A stretch of DNA of 64,000 nucleotides from Saccharina japonica (taxonomy: Eukaryota; Sar; Phaeophyceae; Laminariales; Laminariaceae): assembly GCA_008828725.1 (NCBI GenBank), contig MEHQ01002830.1, forward strand, positions 281,384 through 345,383, in the 5' to 3' direction. Below, one piece after another: positions 1 through 12,775 of this stretch. The notes beneath the pieces were generated by a model. It was not told the origin of the DNA, searched no databases, and saw only the letters and a program-made list of their open reading frames with translations. Numbering within the stretch: position 1 is the first letter of the stretch; each line of letters starts with the position of its first letter. The translations under genes and the position numbers were made by a program.

Positions 1-690
1 GAGGGCAGTTCTGGCATGTGATATCGTCTGGAATGAAGGCATATCGTTGAGCGAACACTGAATAACGGAATATAGAGGCGAGCAGGGGGAAACTGCTGGT
101 TGTGGCCACCTGGTCAGGTTATATTCTCCTGGTTTGAAGCAATCGAACGGGCAGTCGTGATTTGCTCGTGGTATACGGGCACCGCATACACCAAGGTGAG
201 GAATGCATTTGTATGAACACGGCTCGGCGAGTACGTGAACTGTCCAAAGTGTATTACATCGCTATTGCCCTCCTGGTAAATACCTGCTATCCGTGGATTG
301 CGAAACACACATTCTGCGGGAAAATGAAGCAATTAATGTACAAACATTATCGGAATCCGGCTCTAGATCCTGGCCCGTGAGTAGGACGGTACAACAAGGT
401 TTGCTGCGAAACGATAACAGCCTGAGCCTGCTAGCAATTGGATAAACGTTAACTCGAGCAAGAGGGTTCGGGGGGCAAGTCGTCTACTCTAGATCTGGGG
501 CAAATTTTGTAGATACACGACGCTTGCTACGATAGGCGTAGCAAACGTTTTGGTATGGCAATATCTAACAGACCTTGTTTGACTGGGAAACTACCCATGT
601 CCGTATTGCTTCGTACAAAAAGGTTTGGTCGACGAGTGCGCCAGCTGCGATATCGGTAAATCGAGTGGTTCTCTGTTGTGTGTATAGACG
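1..690 (-). mobile_element. 3' end of a Ty3/Gypsy-family retroelement (pol tail plus LTR-like end), cut by the window edge
   Basis: Read on the minus strand, this stretch matches 18,250-18,935 over its whole length, in the opposite orientation. The shared part includes a short pol-tail reading frame (minus, about 690-530) with the motifs 'YRYRSWRTRRPN' and 'DMGSFPV', followed by about 520 bases of LTR-like sequence ending at base 1. The plus-strand copy at 18 kb carries a recognisable integrase just upstream, and that identifies the family. Here homology stops near base 690 and no integrase follows, so this copy is truncated or rearranged. The two copies differ at many scattered positions, so neither is recent. 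No second LTR is visible, so the LTR call is an inference. Confidence 0.6.
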
Positions 691-2854
691 TCATTGTGAA
701 GGCGGTTAAAAACGTGTTATAGTAGGGACGCTTGGAAAACAATAGCGTTACCGCCTCTTCCGAAGCATTCGTCAAATGGAAAGGCCACACGAGGCCACTT
801 TCAGTGAGAGTTCCGCCTGCTGCTTATCGCGGGCGCACAGCTACTGATTATCGCCTCAACACGTGGAAAAAGGCAACCGTATCTGGTGCGAACGGTTAAC
901 ATGGTTGTGCGGTAAAAGCATGTACACGATAGTTGAACAGTATGAACGAAATCGTGACGATGGGATGTCAAACAAACCGAACAGTTGGGTTACCGTAATC
1001 AGGGGAAAACTACTACCAGGGAAACGAAAAGGTTAGCACGGCCGACATGCGGATCAAGTTGTAATATCTGACGGGAATACAAAACACAGCCGAATGTATA
1101 TACAGTCGTCGGATGGTTTCACATATAAACTCGAGAAAACACGATCTACAAATTAAAACATGCGATGTGTACACTATCGGAACCCCCAATAACACTGGAG
1201 ATTCTACCTACGTCGTAACGTCGCCGAGATAGGCTTTCCCCACACAAACAAATCGTATTAAAGTGCATTTGATCGTTTTTTTCTTCGCGTGACGGCCGCA
1301 GACATCAACAATAACAGTCAAGTTGAACAGCCGATGGCGACACCGTTCGAGTGCTGGTATGTTACGACATATTTGTATGGAGGCGTACGCCTACAAAGGG
1401 ATCTTTAACTTCGTTTGCACGATTGCAATGTGTATGCATCCCGCAAGACCATCCCCCATCTGCGAGTCGGATACGAGAATGGGACCCATGTGTAGTCTGC
1501 GCTGTCCGCGAGTTCTTATGACTCTTTGAATATCCTAACAAATTGGCTGAAACCCGTATACTGCATCTCGCTTCACATCCTCGTCAACCGAAACACGAAC
1601 GCTGCAGCGGAACACGGTCATGCGTTTCTCCCGGGACCCTAAGGTGACCCACAACGTGTACGTGCAGATCGCACACGCAATTATATCGCAGTTATCCAGC
1701 TTTAGCGCTGTTCCTCAGCTAGTACGTTATATTGAGGTTTATAAGAGTTAGTCGAACACCGCAAGCCCCGGGGCGGCGCGGATGCGTCTAATCTACTGGA
1801 ATACAACCCTGCATACAATATCCGTAGCTTCTACGAAAACTACATCGCTATAGGCCTAACCCTCCATACGTACGGTACACTGTTGGTCTTTTTTATTCGA
1901 AGCTTCAACAAGTATAACGGGGTGATAGAGCCAGGCTACTACTGTAAGTGCCGTCCAAATATAACAACGCGAAACGAGCAAAACCTCACATCGTTATCGA
2001 CTCATTCTGAGGGTATTGCCATGCGCCTGGAATCGGTAAAACGGGACAAGTAAAAGGTACCGTCTATCGCAAGGCTCGTGACAACCTGTCAAGAGTTCAG
2101 GGAGAGAGCTCGGATTGAGTGGCTACTTTTGACTGAACTCAAAGCCTGCCTGGTGGCAAAACTCAAACGGCTCGCCTGTTTCTACCTCATTTTGAATTTT
2201 ACAGATATTGTTTGGCGGACAATGCAGCGATGTCCCTAGATACCCGCGAACGAAATCATTTCAGTGAGCAGGTTAAACAGTGACGCTAAGGTATGGGTCA
2301 TGTTTGGCTCGGATCCGGTGGGTAGCTGTGCGGGCACCTTTTGTCTTTTTTTTTTCCGCTCGTGCCTGTATTACCTTTAATGTCCTAAATACCCCGCTAC
2401 ATTCTTCTCCCTGTGGCTGGTTCTGTTTTTTTGTCGGTGTTGCACCCCCCCGCGCATATATAGCGTGTTCCACGTATACGATGCGTAAGTTTGCTGTCCT
2501 TGCTTTTGCAGATATGTTTTTGCCTGAGGTCAGAGGCTCCCGGAGCAGACTGTTCTCGACACCTCAGGCCGTTTCCAATGCTGTTCGATTCCGAGCTTCA
2601 GGTTATAAAATTTAGGCCTAAAACATGAGAGCATATGCTTATGCAGTCCGATTGCGCAAAATCTGACTGGAGCCTTTTTCGAATTCGATAATGCAATAGC
2701 CCATGTCGTCAGTTTTTAGTCGAGAAATGGACGCATTGGGCCATCAGATTTGTTTAGTCGAAAAATGGCATGGTCTCTGATTCCATATGTTATGCACGCA
2801 AGCGTGCAGCCGCAGAACGGTCGATGACTTCGATGGTGGTTCAGCAACGGGTGA
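691..2854. other. Intergenic, nothing recognised
   Basis: Only short reading frames occur here (under about 115 codons), with no recognisable domain. It may include decayed internal sequence of the retroelement at the window start, but I saw no reverse transcriptase or integrase motif on either strand. Confidence 0.5.
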
Positions 2855-3418
2855 AGGAATGACGCGTGTGTCGAGGCTCTGTCTCTGTGGAGAGAGATGG
2901 CAGAGGTGGCACCGAAGTGTCTGTAAAGATCACTTGAGAAGAAGAAGAAAAGTCATAGTTTGGAGAGGTGCTCATTTGGCCATATTGGAAGATTGACCTC
3001 GGAGAGATCAATGGAAAAAGAAGAAGAGAAGAGAAGAGGAGTGGAAAGTAGAGTAGAGTAGAGTAGAGTAGAATAGAGTAGAGTAGAGTAGAGTAATCGA
3101 GGTGGACGGTGCCTGCACCTGATCATCTCGGTACAATGCCCATGTTACGGACAGTTATATTCTACCGAAGTGTACCCGGTTCCCTGTAATGTTCTCTACA
3201 ACGGTATAGTAACGTTCTAGCAACGTTCTCAGCATCGTTCCTGATTAAGATGCTTTGGACAATGCGGCGCATTATGAGTAAGACAAACTCGTAATCTATC
3301 CGCGTATTGCAATTGCCCGAATATGTAGACTAAGATACTCATATACTTGTATCAGTGCGTAGTGACCGCACATCACAATATATACATATTGATTTCAACG
3401 TCCATATCCTAACACGCC
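2855..3418 (+). repeat. Dispersed repeat, copy A, carrying a (GAGTA)n microsatellite
   Basis: About 560 bases that recur in direct orientation at 6,565-7,142. Shared landmarks in order are a 'gtcgaggctctg' block, a GAAGA-rich purine stretch, a GAGTA pentamer run (about 3,048-3,092), 'gtacaatgcccatgttacgg', a short 'aacgttctagcaacgttct' duplication, and a tail ending near 'aacgtccatat'. The two copies differ by scattered substitutions and by the length of the GAGTA run. No intact reading frame spans it and no terminal repeats were seen, so the class of repeat is unknown. Confidence 0.8.
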
Positions 3419-5079
3419 CCCGTGATCAAAGTCAGTAGCTAGAGTAACGCTTATGGTATAGAAGCCTGATACTCAAAAATCAAAATGAACAAGTAAATAA
3501 TGAAAGAATGGTACAACATACTCAGGTCTGCGTGAATGCAGCGGCAATATAAAAAACAGTAAACACAAAGTTCACTACATATTCAGTCCCGTGTGATGAC
3601 GGTGGCAACTCATGTCAGAAAAGCTAATCGTGGTTGTGCATGACCACTGAGTCATAGTGCATGACCACTGAGCAACATCTACAATGAAAAGCGTAGAACG
3701 CTATCGGCTGTACTTGGAACCCGCCCCCTCAATTAAATGCTACAATAACAGAGCTACGGAAATGGTACGTAATCTTGCAGAAACAAATAAATTCGGTGGG
3801 TGTGTACCCAGACAAAAATAGCAATGACCTACTGTATGTACCAGTACGTGTGAATACTCATTTCTCCAGCAATCAACATTGGATAGTTGGAGAGACGTAT
3901 GATAAAACTGAGACGCGTGTCCAGTGTGCAGTATAGACATACGCACGTACTCATATGAAGCCTGCAGAGCAGTACCTGGTATAAGCAAAGTCAAAGAAGA
4001 AAAAAAATCGTGGTGTAAATACCAGCGATGTATACCCTAGAACAGAAGCGTCAACCCGTATGATGAGTGATTACCGCGCCCCCTGAATAGATAATTAGAG
4101 CAACATGAAATCGAATTACAAAACTGATGACATTCGTCGAGTACAGTTAAAAAGTGTACTATTCAGTTGTGTACATGTATGTACGTACGTACTCGCGATC
4201 AGTTCAGGAGTACAGATAGTACGGCAATAGACCACGTTGGGCGCAATCGTATCGCAAAATATACTAGTGGTGCTGTGGTGTTGACCAGCGAGCTACATCC
4301 TAGCAAAGAAAGCGTAAGAAAGTATCTACTGTACCTATATGCTACGCCCCCCCAATGGATCCTAGGGCTAAGAACTGTAACGAAATCGTTAAGAAAACGT
4401 GAACGTATACAGTTATGTGTCCAGCTACATACTGATACATACATTCAGCATTGTGAGTGTGTATTTAGGATACGTACTCAAAGAAAAGAAAGCTGTGAAA
4501 AGCTAAGGAACAACCGATAACAAAAGGCAGATGTGTATCCGTGACGGCATACAGCAGCTCGCGTCACGTTTGATTACATACGTAGAACGTATTCATGTGA
4601 ACATACCTTACGTACAGCAAAGACAACAAAGGAAAAGTACAAAAAGATACGCACCCCACGAAAACCAAGATAGAGAAGAGACGCAAGGAATGCGCATGAT
4701 GATTAAAATCTTCGTTTCCGTGCTGTTGTGCCGTAGATATGCTTTAGTTCAAGAAGAAGTGGTTCTGCTGCTGAAGATCGTGCAAGAAGAGCAGACAAAA
4801 ATATGTGCGTGTAGATGAAGATGGCCGTGAGATGATGTTGATGATGGTGATGGAGACCTGAAGAGATGGTGAAGACCTGTCCCCGTAGCTAGTCCGTAAC
4901 GCGTGCTGGGCCGTGTTGCTCGAACAGTGCGAGTTGCTCGAACTCGGCGAGTGCCGGTTGATGTCGTTGTTGGGTTGGATCACGTTTTGCGGCGTAATAG
5001 CGAAAATGCCAGGAACGCAACAAAAACACGTTAGAACTCCCTACTTGGGAAAAAGTTGCTATTCCCCCCCCAGAGTGGT
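3419..5079. other. Intergenic, AT-rich to purine-rich, nothing recognised
   Basis: Contains short frames only. From about 4,600 to 4,870 the plus strand is rich in GAAGA and GATGATG, which opens purine-biased frames without domain character. It precedes the coding remnant at 5,080-5,555 and may be part of the same decayed element. Confidence 0.4.
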
Positions 5080-5555
5080 GTTCACGTTCCGGCTTAGATG
5101 TCGCCGAATACGTCGCTGGTCCTCAATGTGCCAGAGATGGTGATGGCCAGGTGCTTGATGAACGCTTCGGTGCTGTTATTGTGGAGCTGGACCCTGGTGA
5201 GATTGCAGGCGGCCGTCTTGTCGTCTCCGATTCTTAAAGAAGACAAGCAAATTATGAATGAATTTCTGCATATGACCTGACAATGCTGAGTACAAGTCGC
5301 AGGACTGCTGTTGGTGTAATAGTCGTAGGTGCAAATACCTTCTCGAAGCAGTGATGTTCCAGCCTTTGCAGCAGTAGTCGAAGTAGAGTAGATGTATATC
5401 CTGGTGACATAAACTGGAGAAGTTGCGAAGATGAAGCGCTGAGGATACCTGCTGTATTCAATGATGATGACGATGGCGATGCTCAGCAGCTATCGCAGGT
5501 AGCAGATGAAGAACTTGAAGTCCCCTATGATGTTGGAGATGCTAGCTGCTTGTAA
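5080..5555 (+). pseudogene. Coding remnant of unrecognised protein, probably transposon-derived
   Basis: Three plus-strand blocks look coding in composition but sit in different frames or are interrupted by stops. Block 1 (about 5,080-5,241) reads through 'DGDGQVLDERFGAVIVELD' and then 'GEIAGGRLVVSDS' to a stop. Block 2 (about 5,283-5,354) includes 'SRRTAVGVIVVGANTF'. Block 3 (about 5,382-5,555) includes 'RVDVYPGDINWRSCEDEALR', an acidic Asp run, and a stop at 5,553-5,555. The blocks follow one another closely, as expected for one protein broken by frameshifts, although short introns are possible. I cannot assign a family. Neighbouring sequence is repeat-rich, which favours a mobile-element origin. 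Confidence 0.4.
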
Positions 5556-5739
5556 AGCAAGAGGTATTGCCCCTGTGCCAAGCTGATATTAGCAGATAAA
5601 CCGACAGGAGTTGACTCCCGTGGCAGGCTAAGTAGCCGAATCATCAACGGCCTGGCTGCGTGATGCAGTGTTTGTTGGCCTTCTCTCCCATATTTGAAGT
5701 GGGCGAGGATGAGTTTTCCTTCCGAGTCTTAAGTTGTGC

Positions 5740-6320
5740 TTCCACGTGAAAACGTAAAGCCGATGCTGGAAAAGGATAGCAAGAGTTTATTCCCCCGATG
5801 CTACGGTGGGTAGCAGATTCGTCAACGGCCTGGCTGAATATTTCAGCACGTGTAGGTCTCCTCGTCGATACTTGCGCGAGGACAAATTTATGTGTACGTA
5901 CGTCGTGCATACCAGCTTGAAGAAACGGTATTGATAACGACCTCGCGCGTGTTTTATTAGCGTGAAACCGGCTCGACACTAACTTTGTGATGGCGGAGAA
6001 ACAGAGGTCTTGTAACGTTTCTTCGTGCTTTACAGCGTGGAAGTATGGCAGAACTTGCTTCGCGTGTGCTGAGCAGAAATGGTTTCGAGACTTGTTTCGC
6101 GCTTACAGCTTTAAAGTATCATAGTATCGAAAACAAAGCTTTGCGTGTGATGTAACAAAACCAGTTGGTGGCTCAATTTTGCAATTACAGCGTGAAAACG
6201 ATGTTGAATGTACGAGTACGAGTTTCACGCACAGAAGCGTGAAACCGGACTCATCACTCGTACGTGCTACCCTGGTGCAAACGTGACAGCAGTCTCCTTA
6301 CCTGCTTCGCGCTTAAAAAA
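5740..6320. repeat. Region with recurring GCGTGAAA-type motifs
   Basis: Short phrases such as 'cacgtgaaaacg', 'agcgtgaaaccggctcg', 'cagcgtgaaaacg' and 'gaagcgtgaaaccgg' recur at irregular spacing, together with 'cttcgcg' repeats. This looks like a decayed short tandem or dispersed array. No reading frame in it is recognisable. Confidence 0.35.
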
Positions 6321-6564
6321 GGTGGAAGCTGTACTCCTTGTAGTAACCCTTTTGAACGACGTTGATGAAAATCGATGACGAGAGTCTATATCGATGCTGT
6401 TGGGTAGATGATAGTCTTCTGGTTTTTTTAAGCGAAAAACCGTATTCCTCCGCAGTGGAAAACTTGAAATTTCTTCGAATGTAGAATGTGTCGACCTCGC
6501 CGGGAGACGTTTTTCCGTAGAGCCAGCCGGTGCGTAGACCAAAGTCATGGCTCATAACCTGAAC

Positions 6565-7142
6565 GAATGATGCGTATGTCGAGGCTCTGTTTCTGTGGAA
6601 AGAGGTGGCAGAGGTGGCACCGAAGTGGCTGTAAAGATCACTTGAGAAGAAGAAAAGTCATGGTTTGAAAAGGCGCTCATTTGGCCATATTGGAAGATTG
6701 ACCTCAGGGAAATCAATGGAAAAAGAAGAAGAGAAGAGAGGAGGAGTGGAACGTGGAGTAGAGTAGATGACAGTAAGGTAGAGTAGAGTAGAGTAGAGTA
6801 GAGTAGAGTAGAGTAGAGTGATCGAGGTGGGCGGTGCCTGCACCTGATCATCTCTGTACAATGCCCATGTTACGGACAGTTACATTCTACCGTAGTGTGT
6901 ACCGATCCCTGTAATGTTCTCTACAACGTTATAGTAACGTTCTAGCAACGTTCTTAGCATCGTCCCTGATGAAGATGCTTTAGACATACAATGCAGCGCA
7001 CTACAAGTAAGACAAACTCGTAATCTATCCGCATATTGCAGTTACCCGAATATCTAGACTAAGATACTCATACACTTGTATCAGTGCGTAGTGACTGCAC
7101 ATCACAATATATACGTATAGATCTCAAGGTCCATATGCTCAC
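6565..7142 (+). repeat. Dispersed repeat, copy B, carrying a (GAGTA)n microsatellite
   Basis: Direct-orientation partner of 2,855-3,418 with the same order of landmarks. The GAGTA run lies at about 6,778-6,820 and is longer and slightly interrupted ('gtagagtagatgacagtaag'). Homology ends near 'aaggtccatatgctcac'. Confidence 0.8.
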
Positions 7143-7974
7143 AGCGGGTCGCTCCGCGCCTGACACGCAGTCAGCGGTCAACAAGTCCCTCCGTCGCCAG
7201 ACTACAGGCGGCTACTGCGGGCTCGGGCCTAGAGACAAAGTAACGCGCAATCGGCGCACGCCTCTCCGCACTCGTAGACTACAGAAGCAGGAGTAAGAGC
7301 TGCACGTTATCAGGTGAGAAATGAAATACTACAATCTTCAAACAACCACGGGGATCAATAAACAAGCCGGACCAACATTTCTCAGCTGCTCGTACGAGGG
7401 GCAAGAAAACAATTATTCTCCCACCAAAGTACGAATATACGCAACTGCAACAGAAAGCGCACGGACGCTGTTCCAGATACGGCGCAGGTCATAAAATACG
7501 TATATTCATAGTGGCCATGTACCAAACCGATGAGTTGTGCCGTTGGCCAGGACCCTGTCGCGGTACGGCAGCTAAACAAATCGAGTACATCATACAATCC
7601 GTTGGCTAAATCTTTGATGGACCAGGATCGACGGACATTTGGTTTTAGAGGTCCACTTATACAAGTGTTGTTAATTATCTCTGTTGCAGATCCAGCCCCA
7701 TTTTTTTTCCCTCAGATACAAATCGACGATACGACATGGTGTCGGAGGTTTTCGGGGACGCTCCGACTACTTAGTGCTCTGGCGCTGGCCGCTGTAGGGT
7801 TTCGTTCTTACGATTTTGGAAAACGGGCTAGATTTGAGGTTTGGGGGAGATTTATTGATACTGGAGAAACCGACATAAAAAACGAGAATATAGTGAAAAC
7901 GTCAGAAGGCTTGAGATACTGGTATGTCGCTTAACGCGAGGGTGTGACGACACTGCTGCATTGCATCCCCGTCA
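7143..7974. other. Intergenic, nothing recognised
   Basis: A 134-codon plus frame (7,530-7,934) is open, but has no domain, signal peptide or coding-like repeat partner. It is within the size expected by chance in this window. Confidence 0.4.
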
Positions 7975-8160
7975 GGTTGGTACGTAGAGTACAGGCCACC
8001 TAACAAGAAGCAGGAAATCTGGCCCAGGCTGGATTCCTTATCTGAGAGAGGGTGCTTCCTACACAAAATTTAAGATAACGACTCCCGAACATCTTATTTT
8101 CCTCTAAAGGTCAGCCTGGCTTTCTTATTAGCTTGATTCTCTGCACTGTAGTCGATACTT
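7975..8160 (+). repeat. Dispersed repeat, partner of 62,810-63,005
   Basis: Shares 'cacctaacaagaagcaggaaat' type sequence, 'caggctggattcctta', 'agataacgactc' and 'cagcctggctt' with 62,810-63,005 in the same orientation, with many substitutions. Function and element class are unknown. Confidence 0.65.
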
Positions 8161-9079
8161 TTGAGGTGTAGTTGTTCGTGTGAGAGCTACAGTACTGCAG
8201 CCTGGTGCTGCGAGTTTTGAGTACTGCTTGCTGCTGTGCACGAGGTCAGCCTGCGGAAGGATTTTGGCGAGGGTGTGGTTTCTATCATGCCGTGCTGCAC
8301 GTTGCGCAGTGCTCCTCCATACGTCGCACGGGAAGCGTCTTCCTCGTCCAGCTTTAGGCATGAGGCATAGTTGTCTTTCGCACGACAGCGCGACCACTTG
8401 GACCGAAAAACTGGAAAGAAACTTGCTGGCTGGCCTCTTCGGACCCCCTACCATCACACCGCGAATTAAGGCCAAACGTAGCTGGAAAAACAAACACTTA
8501 CTTTAGCTGCACATACATCTCTGAATGCCGTCGAATAGATGCGTTGGGCGAGCCCTCCTCCCCTTATGTCGTACCTGGTAGGTGGTGATCGTAGGTGATC
8601 CGTTGACAAGTGGTCGATAGATGATGTAAGGGAGACAGTTAGAGATGAAACAGTACGTGGGTGTCATGATTAAGAGAGGTTATGTTTTATTCGTGCAACA
8701 TTTTCGAACCCACGGTGTGGTCGTACGCCATCCACCGCCCACCGTATAACAGCCAGCTCTCGGCCAGCCCGGAAAGCACTTTATATGGTTTTGTTCCAAG
8801 TGGTTGCGCCGTCTTGTAAGGAAATGGAAGGGAAGGGCGCGAGCGACAGGGTGTACGACCGTGCTGCTCAAAAAGGGTATGGATGAGCACTACTCAACGT
8901 GCAGTAAGGCTTGAGAAGAAACCACACCGTGGTCAACTCTTTGAGAAGGCTGGACCCGGTATACAGCACAGCAGCACTGCAATTCGCACGCATCGGGACG
9001 AAGTAGCTCGACACAAACAGCCCCACTTCTATCTACAGCAAATGTGTATACTTAGCAGTATTTCCTCCCGTGTTCCCTG
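8161..9079. other. Intergenic, nothing recognised
   Basis: Overlapping short frames of about 60-120 codons on both strands, none with recognisable features. It leads into the repeated element that starts near 9,080. Confidence 0.4.
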
Positions 9080-11060
9080 TAGACATACTTACAGATATCT
9101 CGCCCAGGGGTTCCCCGTCCCTACACTGTCAGAGCTCCCACTTCGGCACCGCCTCCTTTCCATTACTTGGAGCTTTTCTCCCTGTCTGTGTTTCCTATCA
9201 TTTTTTGTTCGCGAGAGCCTTTTTATTTTTCGGTTTTGGGTTCGTGCGTGTACCGAGAGAGCACGGCAGCGCGGGCGAGCCCTGCACCATCGCGGGTATG
9301 GGAGGGCTCTAGCCAGTAGAGAGGGGGGTGCAAGGAGCGCGGTTGCCTTTTTCGTGGCTAGGCGTGGTGTGTACATCGAGACACGAGGGAAGCATGAAGG
9401 GGCTTAGTCGGCTTGCTGCTGGTGATGCGAATCCAGTATGTCCAAAAATTTAAGGATCGTTTCTTTTTGTAAAATAATATTCAAGCGGTGCTTATTTTTC
9501 AACCAAATATATTCACAAGAGAGAGACCCAGGCGGTTTGAACACCATAATGCTCGAGCGGGCGAAAGAGGGCCACGGTACGCACCGGGCTTCACGCTAGG
9601 CGAGCCACGGGGCTCACTGGGGCAGAGGGGCAGTAGAGCTCGACCCGGACCGAATCGATGGCGAAGTGATAGCGGGAAGGCGGACAGCATCGAGGGTGAC
9701 AGAACATGGCAGTCGTTTGAACTTTTTTGTTTTTTGAGCGGCGCAATCACGATACTGTCGTATGCCAGTCAAATTACAAGTACTCGTACTCGTACAACGT
9801 ACGAGTCCAGCAGCTGTTGTTGTTGCTTGCCGTTTTCTTGTTTTGTTCGATTACGAGTACGAGTGCAAGTACGAGTATGGGTCGGATACGAGTAGGAGTA
9901 CGAGTACGAGTCGATTATGAGTCGAGTACGAGTATTAGTACGAGTACGACGCGAGTACGAGTACGAGTACGGGTATAATACGAGTACGAGTAGGAGTGCG
10001 AGTCGAGTACGAGTACGTAGGAGTACGAGTACGTATGCACGTCTTTCTCAATTTTGTGGATTTTTTAGTTTTTCACACTTCACAACTTGGCGATCGTGCT
10101 GGTGCTGTGTTTTTTCTCTTTCATACAATAAAGTATATACAAAGTATGAAGTACTACAGCAGTATAACTGTTGTTGTATACCACACATAATCACGAAAAA
10201 TGCACATCTCACACCCCCACAGCAGACAGCGCAGCGCCGTGCCGTGAGCCGTGTTGGTGTGCTTGCTCTTTCAAACGTACAGCTTTGTCGTCCTGGAGCA
10301 TGGAGCTATTATGCATCCCGAGCATGTTTTGCATGCGTGTCAAGTCTGACGTTTCTTTGCTGCACCATGAACCTCTTGGCATTTTCAAGTCGCGGTGCCT
10401 GCACTACATCATGGGCCTCTTCTGTACCCCTTTCCTTGCGCGAGCGTAGCGGGCGGCGTGAAGCGGAGCCCTTGTAAACCATACGATATATATCGGCATC
10501 AATTTGCAACATGCGGCGCAATTGTGTCGTAGATATCATACAAGACGGTACGAGTTATACGCCCTACACGACATAGCCATAGCCTCGGCGTGTGTTCGTG
10601 CCATTTCCAACACAGAGCTCTTGCCTTGTGTATATCATCGAGGAGGAGCCCGGACTTATCAATAGCCGTCGAGACTGGTGGATGTAGTTGACTTAGAGAT
10701 GAAGGCAACGTAAGGTATGGTGTACGGAGAGATAAACAAAAGACAAAGAGCTGCACAACGTACATCGCGCTGTCAGCCTACTTACGTCCTGCTGTGTATG
10801 TGGAATGTCTTCGGTACTGTCCCGTATTCCTGTGTATATTCAGCGTGACAAAACCGGCGAGGACTCGAGTGTACGCGGCCGTCTCACTTTTTCCGTTTCG
10901 ATTCGAGCGACTCTCCAACTTACTCCTGACGTAGTTCTGTTGTAGTGCTCGTCGCTCAAATTTCGCAATTGCTAGTGGGAGTGATGATGGTGTGTGAACG
11001 AGATTCATCGTGTACGAAATGAACGGAGCGACACTACGACGGAGCAAAAAACGAAAAAAA
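9080..11060 (-). mobile_element. Unclassified repeated element, copy 1
   Basis: The part 9,080-10,470 recurs in the same orientation at 60,384-61,737, and the part about 10,060-11,190 recurs inverted at 16,190-17,400. Frames conserved between copies lie mainly on the minus strand here. They include 'HGSRHGAALSAVGV' preceded by 'MLQDDKAVR' (about 10,380-10,215), 'RTVLYDIYDTIAPHVAN' (10,765-10,499), and 'LRRSVAPFISYT' with 'AAYTRVLAGFVTLN' (11,047-10,778). On the plus strand 'NTIMLERAKEGHG' and 'AHWGRG' are shared with the 60 kb copy, after an in-frame stop here. An (ACGAGT)n microsatellite lies inside. No terminal repeats or known transposase motif were found, so class and coding strand are uncertain. 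Confidence 0.6.
9770..10035 (+). repeat. (ACGAGT)n-type hexanucleotide microsatellite, interrupted
   Basis: Irregular runs of 'tacgag' and 'tcgagtacgagt' units inside repeated-element copy 1. The 60 kb copy carries a shorter, purer run at the same internal position (61,135-61,262). Confidence 0.85.
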
Positions 11061-11292
11061 CTTACCAGCAGGCAAGTTATCCGAGTCTTCCGATATCGTT
11101 CCCGGAATAAAGTTTGGTTCTGAATACGAGGGAAGTAATGTGCATCGTGTAATAATAACGTGAAGAGGGAAACTCATCGTTGGTATCCTGGATTCAGGCC
11201 AGATCTTATGCATTATTTTTTTTGTGATTGAAAACAGAAGGAAGTCGTATTCTCCACCTGCAGCAGAGCAAACGACATCGTTGTTCGGTGTG

Positions 11293-11637
11293 CTATCCCA
11301 TTAGACTATGGGGATTTTTGTTTAATTTTATGGGGGATGACGAAAAGCAGAACAGAGCCCAGATTTTGAAAGCCCCGACACGAACGAGTGATCCATGCCG
11401 GGTCGGGCGATTAACCTTCGTCGCCAGCTCCTCGAAGAAAGGGAACGGAATGCGGAACCTCCTGGCGAGCTGCGTAAGGCTGGACCAGCAAGAAGCTCTC
11501 GCTTTCACGGAGCACGAGCTGCTTGCGGCCGTCGTACGAGCCAGAAAAACACGTTTGGCTGCTGTTTTGATTGCCTCGAATTTGTTTTGGTGGCGCAGCT
11601 GCGGTTGGACGGCCACAGCACACACGTTAACGGCCAA
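11293..11637 (-). pseudogene. Possible transposase-like remnant (weak)
   Basis: A 114-codon minus frame contains 'LARRFRIPFPFFEELATK'. That resembles the segment before the catalytic domain in some PIF/Harbinger transposases from algae and oomycetes. No DDE-type catalytic motifs were found nearby on this strand, and the overlapping plus frame of 168 codons is equally open. The frame lies just upstream, on its own strand, of the conserved frames of repeated-element copy 1, so it may belong to the same element. The assignment rests on one short motif. Confidence 0.2.
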
Positions 11638-12775
11638 CGTTATACTTGTGGTGCTCTCCCTCGCGTGGTGGTCGATTCACGGGTGGGTGCTGTTCCCCTG
11701 CTCTGTACCAGTAGCCACACCTGTATCGTCGTAACCTTCATAGCCCACAGAGATCCCCAGTCTATAACCCACACCCAGTTGTACAATGCCTCCGAGGTCT
11801 CGTGCAATAAAAGCGTTTCCATCACTTGTGAATGTGGTTGAAAAATGCCGCAAAATGAAAACCATTTGGTCAAATTGTACATATCATCAATAAGACCAAG
11901 GAGGAACGTTTTTTCCACCAGACCGGCCCCTTAAGATAGATGTGACTCTGATCAATGCTGATACGAGTTGGGGACCAGACACCCCGAAACCTCTCTGTAA
12001 AGATTAATAAAATCACCAAAAACAATATTGCATAAGATCTGGCCTCCAGCAGCAGGAATAATAGTATGAACAAATAAACTAATACATCGTGGTGTGTCCT
12101 TCATTGTAAATACGCCAGCTAGCTGTGTGACGTAGGTTGCTGTGGAGGTACGTGTCAGACGGGGCAGGTTATCGCAAGGAATGCTATTACAATTATTCAA
12201 AGAGTGTGTCCCCAAAGGGGATGCCAATGCTTGTTGCCCAGGCGACAAAATCGTTTAGAAAACATCTACTACTGTAGTAAAACCGAACAGGGGGCTCAAC
12301 AATAAGCAAGCAAGTTGAACCGGTTCTTTTTTGGTAGGTACTGTGTCTCAATTCGGCCGGAATAGGCCCCAACACTTTGGATTCCACAGACAGGCGATTT
12401 TTTCAAATATTTTTCAATGTTTACCTTGTGCCGTGTGGTCCCAAGTCCAAACCACAGCTTGTCGTCATTACCTTGCTGACCCTGTCATGTTTATGTTTAA
12501 GTTGATCGGTACTGGAGCCCAGGTTGGTTGCTTTCAAACAAACCATAAAATAGTACTGCGTTAACCGGTTCTTGTGGATGAAAAACAGAGTCATGGGCCT
12601 CGAAGGTGAAAACTATATATTGTCGTGAAATAGTATGAATAGATCGATTAAAAAGTTGCCGTGTATCGAACGTTTTGTGAATGTGTCAAACGGCCGTCAG
12701 GTGTGACAGAATAAAACTACAGTAATCTGTTTCGGCAGAGTCAAGTGTATAAGTCCATCGAAGAGGGTTGCAAAT
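11638..12775. other. Intergenic, probably decayed element sequence
   Basis: Several minus frames of 60-98 codons follow one another (for example through 'FIARDLGGIVQLGVGYRLG' near 11,780). They have somewhat protein-like composition but no recognised domain and frequent stops. Confidence 0.3.

Noticed and set aside
11228..11841. Plus frames of 148-168 codons
   Set aside because: Overlap the minus frame with a weak transposase-like motif. No features favour the plus strand.
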